DNA from: Elephas maximus indicus
Lineage: Eukaryota > Chordata > Mammalia > Proboscidea > Elephantidae
Assembly (NCBI RefSeq): GCF_024166365.1
Contig: NC_064819.1
Coordinates: 164,366,793-164,430,792 of the forward strand
Direction of reading: 5' to 3'
DNA: 64,000 nt
Made by a program: the position numbers and the translations under genes. The notes under the pieces were generated by a model. That model saw only the letters and a list, made by a program, of their open reading frames with translations, was not told the origin of the DNA and ran no database searches. This document shows positions 48,360-60,245 of the stretch, piece after piece (the stretch's first letter is position 1; each line of letters starts with the position of its first letter).

Positions 48360-48450
48360 TAGAGCAGTAGTCCTTAATCTTAGCTGTATTTTAGAGTTAC
48401 CTGCTTCTAAAACATTCTAGTTCCCATACTCTACCCTCAGACCAAATGTC
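48360..48450 (+). repeat. MER5A-like fragment
   Basis: GCAGTAGTCCTTAATCTTAG and AGAGTTACCTGCTTC: the first part of a MER5A-type element. Confidence 0.4.
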
Positions 48451-48929
48451 TTCTATAGAACACAAATGCAGACACAGACATACACATGCACATAATATAT
48501 GCTTGTATATGAGCAAGGGGAAAAATGTGGAAATATATGCATCAAGTCATTAAATGGATAACCCTAAAGGGGTGAGTTAAGGGTAGTAAGAGAACAGGAC
48601 TTCCCCTATAGTACAGGGTCTTTCGGAGGGGGGATTCCTTTTGTATAAACAATTTGATTTAAAATTGTTTTTAATCAAAGACTGTGAAGCTAAAGAGAAA
48701 AAAAAAACTGCACATAAATACTGTATTGTAGTTTGTAAATTTGTTTTCTGAACCTGCTTTACATGTATAGTGGGGTTGAACAAAAAAAGTAAATTGATGG
48801 TAGATAATGGGAGCCAAGTCTTTCACTGCCAGAGAAAGAAGTTACAAAAAATCAAAGACCAGAATGAATTCTGTGGTAATAAAGTCAGAGATTGCAATAT
48901 GAACTCTTGTTTAGTTTAATACAGTGTGA

Positions 48930-49225
48930 TGGTTAATTTTATGTGTCAATGAACAGGAGCCAGCTGCAGGATCCAGAGGGAGCAAAAGCCCACAAATCTT
49001 GCTAGAAAGTCCACCTATATTGGTTGCAGGCCACACACCCAAGGAAACACCCATTCAACTGATTGGCTACTCACAACAGATCCCATCATGGAGGCAATCA
49101 CGTTATATCAGATCTCATCATGGAGGTGATTACATTTATTATACAACTGCCAGACTGTTATAACTGCCAAACCACTGAGAATCATGGTCCAGCCAAGTTG
49201 ACACACAACCTTAACAATCACAACG
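48930..49225. repeat. LTR-like or DNA-repeat fragment, family uncertain
   Basis: Opens GTGATGGTTAATTTTATGTG, as a common mammalian repeat does, and closes AGCCAAGTTGACACAC. An internal near-duplicate ATC.CATCATGGAGG.GAT occurs twice (49,081-49,134). Confidence 0.4.
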
Positions 49226-49360
49226 TGTAGCAAGTCTGGCCAATGCAACAGAGGGGAAGTCTGCTTAGAGCTTCAGACAAGGTCTTTCTTGGTCTTATAT
49301 CTAAAGCCTTTGACAAAAAAATTAGTCCCTCATCTACTATACTGTTAATGTGTCTGTTTG

Positions 49361-49572
49361 CCAGTGGTTATTAACTAGGGTGATTTTACCCTCCCCCACC
49401 GGGAGACATTTAGCAATGTCTGGATATTTTTGCTTGTTACATTTGGGGTAGTGCTACTGGCAAGTAGCAAGTAGAGGCCAGAAATGCTGTTAAAAATCCT
49501 ATAATGTACAGAACAGTCTCCTACTACAAAGAATTACTGACCTAAAATGTCAATAGTGCTAGAGAACCTCTG
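49361..49572 (+). mobile_element. hAT-Charlie-class element with inverted ends
   Basis: CCAGTGGTTATTAACTAGGG at the left, GAGAACCTCTG at the right, and AGACATTTAGCAATGTCTGG inside. Confidence 0.65.
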
Positions 49573-50261
49573 CTGTTTGTGATAACTATGGTGTGCACAT
49601 ATCTTATGACCAGGAGGACAAGACAGTCAGACTGAGTATGATAGAACTGGAAGACAGGGCAAAATTTGATTCTTGGTGACAACATTGTGCAGCCACTGAA
49701 TTAATCAATCCTGGAGCACCTGCCTGTAGATTTTTTGTTGGGTGAAATTATACATCCCTTTATTGTTTAAACAACTTTGAGTTGGCATTTGTGTTACCCG
49801 CAGCCAAGAACATCTTAATTGGCATATAAGGAGAAAGAAGAAGGAGTACAACAAAGAACATGTGAGGCTATAAGCACAGGGTGTTCCAGGAAAGAGGGAA
49901 ATGGCCCATCTGGTATAAATTCTGGCCTCTCTGACAAACTGTATTTGAAATCCTACTTGCTCTGGAAGACCCAAAAATTACTACTAGTGTTACTGAGATG
50001 CTCAACTAGACATTTCTATGACACCAAATTGCATTGATTTTATTTGCTCCATTTCTCAAGCATTAAACTTATTTGTAAGTGACTAGAAATCAGTAAGCAT
50101 ACTTATGCTTTTTATATATTCTCTTGTTCAAAACTTCTTCTGTTCAAAGACATTTAATATGCTGAGAAGAAAAAATGGCATAATCTCTTTAAAATTTCAC
50201 CTTATAAAAATTAATGGAACTTATTTTGGCAAAGAGTCTTTTAAAATATTAATTATTATGT

Positions 50262-53200
50262 TGTTGTTGTTATACACTATCAAGTTGGTTCCCACTCATA
50301 GTGACCCTACTTCCAACAGAACAAAACACTGCCTGGTCATGCTGCAATCCTCACAATTGTTGCTAAATTTGAGCCCATTATTGGAGCCACTGGGTCAATC
50401 CATCTCGTTGAGGCTCTGCCTGTTTTTTGCTGACCTCCACCTTACCAAGCATGATGTCCTTCTCCAGGGACTGGTCCCTCCTGATAACATGTCCAAAATA
50501 CATGAAACCGAGGTTTGCCACCCTTGCTTCTAAGCAGCATTCTGGCTGTACTTCTTCCAAGACAGATTGGTTCATTCTTCTGGCAGTCCATGGTATGCTC
50601 AATATTCTTCACCAACACCACAATTCAAAGGCATCAATTCTTTTTTGGTCTTCCTTATTCATTGTCCAGCTTTCCCATGCATATGGGGCAATTGTAAGCA
50701 CCATGGCTTGGGTCAGGCACACCTTAGTCCTTAAAGTGACATCTTTGCTTTTTCACACTTTAAAGAGGTCTTTTGCAGGAAATTCCCCAATACAATACAC
50801 TGTTTGATTTCTTGAGTACTGCTTCCATGGGTGTTGATTGTGGATATAAGTAAAATGAAATCCTTGAAAACTTCAGTCTTTCCTCTGTTTATCATGATGT
50901 TGCTTATTGATCCAGTTGTTAGGGTTTTTGTTTTATGTTGAGGGTAATCCATACTGAAGGCAGTGGTCTTTGATCTTCATCGTTCATCAATAAGTGCTTC
51001 AAGTCCTCTTCCCTTTCAGCAAGCAAGGTTGTGTCACCTGCATATTGCAGATTGTTAATGAGTCTTCCAATCCTGATGCCATGTTCTGCTTCATATAGGT
51101 CAGTTTCTTGGATTATTTGCTCAGCATACAGATTGAATAAGTATGGTGAAAGGGTACAACCCTGACACCTTCCTGATTTTAAGCCATGCAGTACCCCTTG
51201 TTCTGTTCAAATGACTGCCTCTTGGCCTATGTACACGGTCTGCATGAGGACAATTAAGTGTTCTGGAATTCCCATTCTTCGTTATGTTATCCATAGTTTG
51301 TTATGATCCACACAGTCGAATGCCTTTGCGCAGTCAAAAAAACACAGGTAAACATCTTTCTGATATTCTCTGCTTTCCGCACAGATCCGTCTGACATCAG
51401 CAATGATATCCCTCATTCCATGTCCTCTTCTGAATTCGCCTTGAATTTCTGGCAGTTTCCTATGGATGTACTGCTGCAGCTGCTTTTGAATGACCTTCAG
51501 CAAAATTTATGTGTATGATATTAATGATATTGTTCAATAACTTCTGCATTCTGCTGGATCACTTTTCTTTGGAATGGGCATAAGTATGGATCTCTTCCAG
51601 TTGGTTGGCCAGGTAGCTGTATTCCAAATTTCTTGGCATAGACGAGTGAGCGCTTCCAGTGTTGCATCCTTTTGTTGAAACATCTCAATTGGTATTCTGT
51701 CAATTCCTGGAGTCTTGTTTTTAGCTAATGCCTTCAATGCAGCTAGGACTTCTTCCTTTGATATCATTGGTTCTTGATCATATGCTACCTCCTGAAATTG
51801 TTGAACATCTACCAATTCTTTTTGGTACAGTGACTGTGTGTATTCCTTCCATCTTCTTTTGCTGTTTCCTGTGTCGTTTACTGTTTCCCCTGTAGAATCC
51901 TTCAAAATTGCAATTCAAGGCTCAAATTTTCTCTTTAGTTCTTTCAGCTTGAGAAATTCCCAGCATGTTCTTCCCTTTTGGTTTTCTAACTCTAGGTCTT
52001 CGCATATTTCATTGTAATATTTTAGTTCGTCTTCTCAAGCTGCCCTTTGAAATCTTCCCTTCAGCTCTTTTACGTTATCATTTCTTCCACTGGCTTTAGC
52101 TATTCTATGTTCAAGAGCAAGTTTCAGAGTCTCTTCTGACATCCATTTTGGTTTTTCTTCTTTCTTGTCTTTTCAATGACCTCTTGCCTTTTTCATGTAA
52201 GATGTTCTTGATGTCATTCCATAACTCGTCTGGTCTTTGGTCATTAGTGTTTAATGAGTTTACTCTTGAAAGGTCTCTAAATTCAGATGGAATATACTCA
52301 AGGTCATACTTTGGCTCTGGTGGACTTGTTCTAATTTTCTCCAGCTTCAGCTTGAACTTGCATGTGAGCAGTTGATGGTCTGTTGGCCCTTGGCCTTTTT
52401 CTGACTGATGATATTGAGCTTTTCCATTGTGTCTTTTCACAGATGTAGTTGATATGATTCCTGTGTATTCCATCTAGCGAGGTCCACCTGTATAGCTGCC
52501 TTTTATGTTCGTCAAAAAAGGTATTTGCAATTGAAGAAGTTATTGGTCTGCAAAAGTCTATCTTGTGATCTCTGAGTGGTTTCTGTCACCAAGGCCATAT
52601 TTTCCAGTTACTGATCCTTCTTTGTTTCCAATTTTCGCATTCCAATCACCAGTAATTACCAATGCCTCATGATTGCATGTTTGATCAATTTCAGACTGCA
52701 GAAGTTGGTAAAAATCTTCAGTTTCCTCATCTTTGGTATTAATGGTTGGTGCATACATTTGAATAATAGTGATATTAGCTGGTCTTCCTTGTAGGCGAAT
52801 GGATGTAATCCTATCACTGGTGGCTTTGTACTTCAGCTTAGATCTTGAAATGTTCTTTTTAACAATGGATATGATGCTGTTCCTTTTCAATTTGTCATTC
52901 CCGACATAGTAGATCACATGATTGTCTGATTCAAAATGGCCAATACCAGTCCATTTCAGCTCACTAATACCTAGGATATTGATGTTTATGCATTCCATTT
53001 CATTTCTGATGACTTCCAATTTCCCTATATTCATACTTCATACATTCCACTTTCTGATTATTAATGGATATTTGCAGCGGTTTCTTCTCATTTAGAAGAG
53101 TTGTGCCACGTCAGCAAATGAAGGTCACGAAAGCTTGACTCCACCCATGTCATTAAGGCTGACCCTACTTTTAGGAGGTAGCTCTTCCCCACTCGTATTT

Positions 53201-53465
53201 TGAGTGCCTTCCAACCTGAGGGGTTCATCTTCTGGCATTATATCAGACAATGTTCTGCTGCTATTCGTAAGATTTTCACTGGCTAATTTTTTCAGAAGTA
53301 GATTGCCAAGTCCTTCTTCCCAGTCTGTCTTAGTCTGGAAGCTCATGTCCACCATGGGTGATGCTGCCGGTATTTAAAATACCAGTGGCATAGCTTCCAG
53401 CATCAGAGCAACACGCAAGCCACCACAGTATGACAAACTGACAGACATAAAACAGTGGGTAGATG
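50262..53465 (-). pseudogene. RTE (BovB-like) LINE, near full length, broken reading frame
   Basis: On the minus strand, 5' to 3': a leader, the endonuclease (ISELKWTGIGHF, QMYAPT, ITGDWNAKIGN near 52,600-53,000), a linker, and the reverse transcriptase (NKTPGIDRIPIEMF near 51,700; DCAKAFDCVDHNKLW near 51,310; GEFRRGH near 51,430). Several stops and shifts break the single long frame of the family, so it is inactive. It is about 3.2 kb, close to the usual length. The 3' end, with GTTGTTGTTGTTATACAC on the plus strand, resembles the AfroSINE tail. RTE supplies the enzyme that moves such SINEs (known for the family). Confidence 0.88.
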
Positions 53466-53959
53466 AAAGGAGAAAAAAGTTGGGAAAGAAAGGCATTATA
53501 ATATTTTTCTTCTCTCTCTGATGGTTTGTTGTGGGGGCAGGTATCAAGGAATACAGAGTATAGAGAAAGATCTTACTGGAACTATTTATTTAACAAGAGA
53601 CCTTAAGTGGCAAGAGAGTAGGAGGCAAGAGAATAATGCACCTATGGCCAATAAGAGAAGTGCCTTGGATAACCTGATTTTTAAGTTTTCTTAGTTTGAA
53701 AGCCATGGCTCAGTCAGACTTTAATGGAAAATGGTTGAATTTGGTGTTGAACTTTGTATCTAGGATTTCATTTCACTCTTACTTCATTGCTATCTTTCCT
53801 TGCAACTGTAAAATGAATAACAATTAGAAACAAGTTTAATGTATGTAATCTTTTTAATTCACATTGTTGAACACAGAAATCCTTAATCAGCTGCTGAGTA
53901 ATAGATTGTTGATCATATATCTATAGGAAATCTAGTTCAGCTACCTGAAATGTTACCAT

Positions 53960-54118
53960 GCTGTTGTTGTTAGGTGCTGTTGAGTCGATTATGACTCAAA
54001 GTGACCATATAGGACAGCAGAACTGCCCATAGGGTTTCCAAGGAGCGGCTGGTGGATTTGAACTGCGACCTTTTTGGTTAGCAGCCGAGCTCTTACCTAC
54101 TATGCCACCAGGGCTCCA
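53960..54118 (-). repeat. AfroSINE with 12-base imperfect target duplication
   Basis: AAATGTTACCAT at 53948-53959 and AAATGGTACCAT at 54119-54130. Its tail GTTGTTGTTAGGTGCTGTTGAG is the version closest to the RTE end. Confidence 0.93.
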
Positions 54119-54129
54119 AAATGGTACCA

Positions 54130-54375
54130 TAGTAATAATTACATGTACATATTTCATTTAGTCCTGTTAACAAACCTATTAAGTAGGTACTATTATTACA
54201 CTCATTTTATGGATGAGAAAACTGTGACTGAGAGAGGTTAAATAACATGCACAGGTCCACACAGGTAGTGTGGTCGAGCAAGGATGCAAGACCACTCCAT
54301 TTTCCTGGAGTGTGAATGACTTCTATATTATACCGATTGTGCCAGGTCCACACAGGACCTGGCACAATGTTAACC
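54130..54375 (-). repeat. MIR fragment
   Basis: ACTCATTTTATGGATGAGAAAACTG, then AGAGAGGTTAAATAACATGCAC; interrupted on its right by the RTE end. Confidence 0.55.
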
Positions 54376-54378
54376 ATG

Positions 54379-54808
54379 TTTGTTGTTTTTGTTGGGTGCT
54401 GTCGAATTGGTTTTGACCATAGTGACCCTATGTACAACAGAACAAAACACTGCCCGGTCATGTGCCATCCTCGCAATTGTTGCTATGTTTGAGTCCATTG
54501 TTGCAGCCACTGTGTCAGTCCATCTCTTTGAGGGTCTTCCTCTTTCTTGCTGACCCTCTACTTTACCAAGCACAATGTCCTTCTTCAGGGACTGGTTCCT
54601 ACTGATAACATGTCCAAAGTAATAGAGACAAAGCCTCACCATCCTTACTTCTAATGAACATTCTGGCTGTACTTCTTCCAAGACAGATTTGTTTGTTCTT
54701 TTGGCAGTCCATGATATATTCAATATTCTTCACCAACAGCATAACTCAAAGGCATCAATTCTTTTTCAGTCTTCCTTATTCACTGTCCAGCTTTCAGATG
54801 CTTATGAC
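54379..54808 (-). mobile_element. RTE LINE 3' end, truncated
   Basis: Matches the last 0.4 kb of the RTE at 50.26 kb (ACAACAGAACAAAACACTGCC, TTCTTCCAAGACAGATT). The minus strand still reads SVLEEVQPEC and GRPSKRWTD, a C-terminal RTE motif. Confidence 0.85.
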
Positions 54809-55009
54809 CATTTTTAGTACCAGCAAATATCACACTCCCACAGGCCTTTGCAAAGCACTGGGCATTTAGTTACTAGTAGTAGGTCCTCAAGAAATAGTTG
54901 TTGCTTAAGTCTTTAAAAAATTTCCTTGCTGAAATGTAACGATATTATTTAAGAATGATGGGCAGAACACTGAGCTAAGCTTCATGCCTGGATGCTAATA
55001 AAACCTGTA

Positions 55010-55210
55010 AAACCGTTGCCTTCAAGTTGATTCCAACTCACAGCAGCCCTGTAGGACAGAGTAGAACTGCCCTGTAGAGTTTCCAAGACGCACCTTGTAG
55101 ATCTGAATTGCCGACCTTTCCATTAGCAGCCGTGGGTCTTGGCCACTATACCACCAGGGTTATCACCATATTTATGTGTCTTAACCACTATATCACCAGG
55201 GTTTCCAGTT
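55010..55210 (-). repeat. AfroSINE with duplicated head end
   Basis: Reverse copy whose terminal segment (CTATA-CACCAGGGTT) appears twice, at about 55,145-55,162 and 55,188-55,206, separated by ATCACCATATTTATGTG. Confidence 0.8.
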
Positions 55211-55214
55211 GCTA

Positions 55215-55345
55215 ACATGGGATCTCTTATTAACTATCCATGTAGTCTTGGACAAGTCACTTAACTTATGCTCAGTTTTAAAATCAGAGTTGACAATACC
55301 TGCTGGACCTACTTCCCTATGTTGGGACCGTGAATGGAGAAGTTC
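55215..55345 (+). repeat. MIR fragment
   Basis: GTCTTGGACAAGTCACTTAAC followed by decayed MIR sequence. Confidence 0.5.
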
Positions 55346-56065
55346 TTTGGAAAATGTGATTTGTTGAGCAAATGAAAGTCTTTACAGGCTCAAATTCAAA
55401 GTTCAGAAAGGCCCATTAGATGGGGAACCACATTTTGGAAAAAACAGCTCAACCTCAACTACATAGACTTGATTTTGATGTAACTCTAGCTCAATGTGCC
55501 ACTGTAAGTCTGGCTAATAACTTAGGAATCCCTCATTTGATCCTACTTATCTGAACCTATTTCCTGATTCTTTCTTTTAATTCCATCACCCCTTCATCCA
55601 AACTAATTACCTTCCTTTCCAAAGTCATTTTCTGGAGCTGAGGGGAAAAAAGTGTGCTGCCCAAAGCTTAGATTTTTGAAGGGCATCCTGTATAAGGAAC
55701 ACAAACATCCCTCTGTCTCTGCTCTCTTACCCCAGGCCCAGTAGATCTTTTCCACTAGTAGCTAAAATACTTTAAGCAGAAGTTAGAGCCATTGGGGTAG
55801 TTGATACAGACTTCCCACTTTTGTGTGAGGTTGTCAGGATGTACTTATGGTTTGAGTTCCTTTTTCAGTAGACCTCGACATAAGTTAAAAATAGAAGAAT
55901 TCATATGACTTAAATTCATAGTTTTTTTTTTTGTGAGAAAGGAAAATAGAATCATGGCATTAGCCCCAACTTTTTGTTTGTTTTTTAATCATTGGACTGT
56001 CTGGGCATTCCTTTCCCACCATAACCACTCCCCTTTTTGTCCTATCTTATTAAGTCTTTCAAGTC
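55346..56065. other. Intergenic sequence, nothing recognised
   Basis: No supportable gene or named repeat; T-rich tracts at 55,921 and 55,973. Confidence 0.4.
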
Positions 56066-56437
56066 CCTAAAGGTTAGAGGTTTGAACCCACCCAGTGGCA
56101 CTGAAGAAGGGAGAACTGCCAATCTCTTTCCTCAAAGATTGTTATTGTTGTTAGGTGCTGCTGAGTCAGTTTTGACTGATAGATAGTTACCCCATGGGAC
56201 AGAGTAGAACTGCCCCATGGGTTTTTTTTTTTTTTTTTTTTTTGGCTGTAGTCTTTACAGAAGGAGATTGCCAGATCTTTCACCTTCGGATCAGCTGGGC
56301 AGGTTTGAACCACCAACCTTTTGGTTAGCAGCCAAGGGCTTAAATAATTTCACCACCAGAGTTCCTTCCCTAAAGATTTCAGTAACATGTGGGGTCCCCA
56401 TGAGTCTGAATAGACTGGAGGGCAACAGGTTTGAGTT
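56066..56437 (+). repeat. Old AfroSINE split by another AfroSINE
   Basis: 56,066-56,136 reads as the forward body (AGGTTTGAACCCACCCAG). 56,366-56,437 continues it (CCCCATGAGTCTGAATAGAC, GGAGGGCAACAGGTTTGAG). Confidence 0.75.
56137..56365 (-). repeat. AfroSINE nested in an older AfroSINE
   Basis: Long-body reverse copy containing a 22-base T-run in its body at about 56,222-56,243. The flanks TCCTCAAAGATT and TCCCTAAAGATT form an imperfect target duplication. Confidence 0.88.
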
Positions 56438-56543
56438 TTGTCAGGGGAATTAAATCTTTGTTCTCTTTGGGTTTTCTTCCGTGAGACTGCAATGGCAGAT
56501 TATGTATATAGGCCTTCCTCCCTGGGCAAAGATAAAATACTTT

Positions 56544-56700
56544 GGATACCTGGTGGTGCAGTGGTTAAGAGCCGGGCTGCTAATCAAAAGATCGGCAGTT
56601 CAGATCCACCACTGTTCCTTGGAAACCCTATGGGTCAGTTCTGCTCTGTCCTATAGGGTCGCTGTGACTGAAAGACTCGATGGCGACAGGTTTAGCAGGA
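56544..56700 (+). repeat. AfroSINE
   Basis: CCTGGTGGTGCAGTGGTTAAG head, short body, end GATGGCGACAGGTTTA. Confidence 0.92.
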
Positions 56701-56774
56701 GAGTGGTCCAGAGGTCGCATCTTCTGCATCTTTTCTTTTATGGCTGCTCTTTTTCATTCATCAACCAATTCGAA

Positions 56775-56895
56775 ATGTAAGCTTCCCGATGTCAGAGACC
56801 TTGCCTGTGTTGCTTACGGCTGTATCAGTGCCTGGCACATAGTGGGCGCTCAAAACACACTTTTTGAGCTCTTTTACTCACTAATTAAACAGTAC
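56775..56895 (+). repeat. L2 3' end
   Basis: GTGCCTGGCACATAGTGGGCG followed by CTCAAAACACAC, the familiar L2 terminus. Confidence 0.7.
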
Positions 56896-56984
56896 TGAGC
56901 TTTCTGTGTACTGGGTACCTCTGTGGGAGCTGACAATAAGGAGGTGACGATGACGCTGCGCACTTCCTTACGAGACAGAAACTA

Positions 56985-58420
56985 ACCGATGTGCCAGGCG
57001 TTGTAACAGAGAGAACTCCGAGCTGAAGTTCGCACCCGGCGGTCGCTGGGTGGCGTGCGCATCTGCGGGCTCTATCCTGGTCGGATTCTGGGGCTCCGGC
57101 TCCCGCGGCGCGCTCATCAGCAAACTAGCAACAGATCCAAGAGCGGCTTGAGGGCTAGAAGATTCCTCCCTGCGGACGCGCCCCAGGCGTTCCGCCCTTG
57201 CTTCCAGCCACCCCCAGATCTCCGGGATTTGTCTGCACACAACTGTTAACCGCGTGGGCTCAGCTGCGGCTCAGGCCTACTGCACTCAGGGAGGCAGAGC
57301 GCCCCCACCCCAAGGCTGCAAACAAGAACTGCAACGAGCCCTCAAAAAGAAAGGAAATTGTTTCGGTCTGGGTCGCTGCCTCCCCGCCACACCAGGCTCT
57401 GCGGTTGCAGCTTGAACTCGAGTTTGGAGCCCAGGGACGTGCGCAGACTGCAGTGTTGACAGCAGTTGGGGCGCTGCAGTGAGCTTCTTACCTAGCCACG
57501 TCCGCGCCGTGTGTGGAAAGGTCTTCCACGAGATGTTCTCACTTCGGTAGGGACAGGGCCGAATCGCTGAGGTGGAGTTTTGCTGGAGCCAGAGAAAGCC
57601 CAGGCTGGAGCCGAAGCGCATAGTCTCAGCTGTGGAGCCCCGCGACCCCAAGGCGTCCCTCGACCCGGGCCTGAGCTTTGCTGTACATGTGTAGCTGACT
57701 ATCAGCAAACGAAGCCGCAAGAATTGACTCCCCGGCCTCAGGCCAACGTGAGGCCTCTGCGCACCCTGGGCCTCCAGTACCCCAGGGAAAGAATCTTCCG
57801 TCTCCGACCCCTCCGGCTTCTAGCGTTCAGCTTCTAGGCCTGGGGTCCAAAAGCCCACTTGGCTTCACTGCCGGCGTGCACACCATCTCATTGAATTCAG
57901 AGGTTCAACCCCCACCCCAAACCCTGGGCTCTAGAAGAGCGCTGGACAGGTGGCCCCAAGTTTAACGGTGGCGGCCAGGTTTGGGGCGTGAAGTGTCTCC
58001 TTTAGACGCTAAATGTTCTAGCTTACTGAGTCCCCAGGGGCTAGTCTCAAGGACAGAATTCCCGAGAAATCTTGGAATTTCTCCTCTATCTTAAACCCTA
58101 AGCAACAGCTGCTAGAGACCAGAAGGAAGTAGCGCAGCTGCCGCGGAGGAGCTGGAGAGGAGTGGGAGGAGAGACCTCAGCAGCAGCAAACCCGGTGGTG
58201 TGAGCCTCCTCCTCCTCCTGGAGTCGGCCTTTGCCAGCCTGCAGTGCCTCGGACGTCCGGGGAACGTACTAGCCACCTTTTACTCAAGCAAAGGGCTCTG
58301 AAGCTTGATTACTGCCAGCCCTCCCATTGTTGAATTCCGAGGCAGAGGCGGGGGTACTAGCTGCCGGAAAGTTGCTCGCTCACGAGAAATATTGCGCCCG
58401 CCCCCTCCCATCACTTCCGT
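56985..58420. promoter_or_regulatory. CpG-rich block 1, no gene assigned
   Basis: GC-rich with frequent CpG (GGCTCCGGCTCCCGCGGCGCGCTC near 57,100; CACGTCCGCGCCGTG near 57,500). Open frames up to 144 codons occur on both strands, but none has a known domain, so I treat them as by-products of GC content. It may be a promoter or a distal regulatory island. Confidence 0.55.
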
Positions 58421-59290
58421 TTTATTATAGGGTAATGTTACACTTCACCAGACATTTCGACGGACAATTTCAGCATTTTCATCTAGAAAATTTTCCAAAA
58501 AAACAAATCCTTCTTCTTGGTAAACATACTTTCTTGTTTGTGTTTCATAATATACAGAACCATAATGTCCACTATGGACACAAGAAACCAATCACTACTT
58601 TTTAACAATTACAGCTATCAATTTTCTGTATTTTTCTTTAGGATATGAGTATTTATGTTTCATACAGATTTATTCAGCCGTAACTGCAACTCTTTAAGTA
58701 GAATTGATTGCACACCTTCTAGCACTTTGTAAAAGAAGTAAACGGTAATCGTGATTTAAAAAAATCATCTTGTGTGTCTTCCTCCTACTCCTCAAGGCAG
58801 TGAGTGCATCACGTCCTTGATGTCGCTACGTTTTCTCCAAAGCAAAATAAAATAACCTGGCCTGACTCCAGACTTGAGCCTGGGACTATCTATGCAACCG
58901 GATTGGAAAGCCTTTTTGTGTGTGTGGCCGTGCTTTCTTCGTAATGGTCACCAGGCTCTCCAGACCTAAAAAAAAAAAAAATTACCTGTGTAACAGTTAC
59001 CTTGCAGTGTTCCTAAAAACGGGGCGGCGGGGGGATGTATTTGAAGGGCTTAGCTTAGGAGTGGTTAGAAAGATGCACAAGCAGAGCCGTCCCATAGTTA
59101 AGTGCTCATTACTTGTTCATGGAAAGCATGAATGATTCGTGAATCAACGAACGAAAGCATGCTTACATCAAGAGGCCAGACACGTCAACTCTTACAGACG
59201 AACGTGAGCGCTTGCTTCTCTTTTGTTATCATTAGTCTTTATCATCAGTAAAAAGCATTTAATGGACTTATTTTAAAAGGCTTCCTGCCT
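58421..59290. other. AT-rich spacer between CpG blocks
   Basis: No repeats that I recognise and no gene. A-run at 58,968-58,981. Confidence 0.4.
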
Positions 59291-60245
59291 CAAGAGTCTG
59301 GATGTGGGATCTCCGCAGCCAGCTTGGTACAGTCACGGCTGGCACTTGCCTAACGCCTTTTTCGTGCCCTCAATCACTGTTTCCTAGAGCTGTGGGAGCC
59401 GCGGGACCCCAAAGGACAGGCGTTGGGAGGGCCTGGTGCTCAGCGCATTGTGGTCTGCGAGTAATTGGCGCTCCGGGTAGGGGTGCGGGAACTGGGAGCG
59501 GGTACAGAGACCGGGACCATGCAGGCGCACCGCGGGTTGCGCGGCGGGTGCGAAAGGGAGGCGAGGGATGTGCATCCAGGATGCGAGTGAGGGGCGCGGG
59601 ACCGGACTCACACACCCGACCCGGCTCCACACCCATCTGCGGTCAGCTCTTCGAACGCGCTCTAAGGCGCGCGACTACACAGACTTCGAGGCATGCTGCA
59701 GTCGCTGCGCGCGGGTTTCCAAGAGTGCTTTGTCCCCAGCCCGCTGCGACGGAAGCCTACCCCTAACGAGGCATAAACTTGGCTTGAGGCGCCCGGGAGA
59801 CGTTCACAGGGAAGAGGCGAAGCTGCGACGCGGGGTTGGGGCTCCGCGGAGGCCCGGGAGCAGCCCAGGCTAGCCTTTTCCCTCCTGCTCCTTTTCTGCG
59901 CAGGAAGGCAGTTTGACTGGTCAGTTCATCCAACCCCACGGCGACGGGAGAAAGACCCCCACGCTGCGCCCTTTCGAAGTCTGCGAGGAGTCGGGGCTGC
60001 TCCTCCTCCCAAGGGAGCTGGGGGTCTGTACTGAGGCCAGGCCTCGCGCAGGTCTGCAGCGGAGCTCCGCCGTCGGGTTGAGAGAAGGACAGTTCTGGTT
60101 ACCGCTACCGGCTTCCTCCGGTCGGAGGTGGTGCCGCCCTGGCCTCCAGCCTAGCTCTGGGATGTTACTCTTCCGCGGCAGAGAATAGAGCGCGCCTCTC
60201 CCCTCTGCCTGGGTTTCCTCTGGCGCCGGCGCCGGAGGTCAGAAA
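59291..60245. promoter_or_regulatory. CpG-rich block 2, strong CpG island
   Basis: The densest CpG in the window (GCGCACCGCGGGTTGCGCGGCGGGTGCG near 59,525; GGCGCCGGCGCCGG near 60,220). No TATA box and no recognisable protein. Open frames on both strands (for example 59,302-59,766) look compositional. Its position suggests an unannotated transcript start or a PRDM13-related regulatory island (inference). Confidence 0.6.

Noticed and set aside
50105-50807. Plus-strand open frames of 126-142 codons
   Set aside because: Antisense to the RTE 3' region; no independent protein signal.
57286-57837. Open frames of 85-144 codons in CpG block 1
   Set aside because: GC-rich DNA lacks stop codons by composition. 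Frames overlap on both strands and show no motif or supported splice structure.
59302-59873. 154- and 101-codon open frames in CpG block 2
   Set aside because: Several mutually overlapping frames on both strands with Arg/Pro/Ala-rich content point to composition, not a gene; not recognised as PRDM13.
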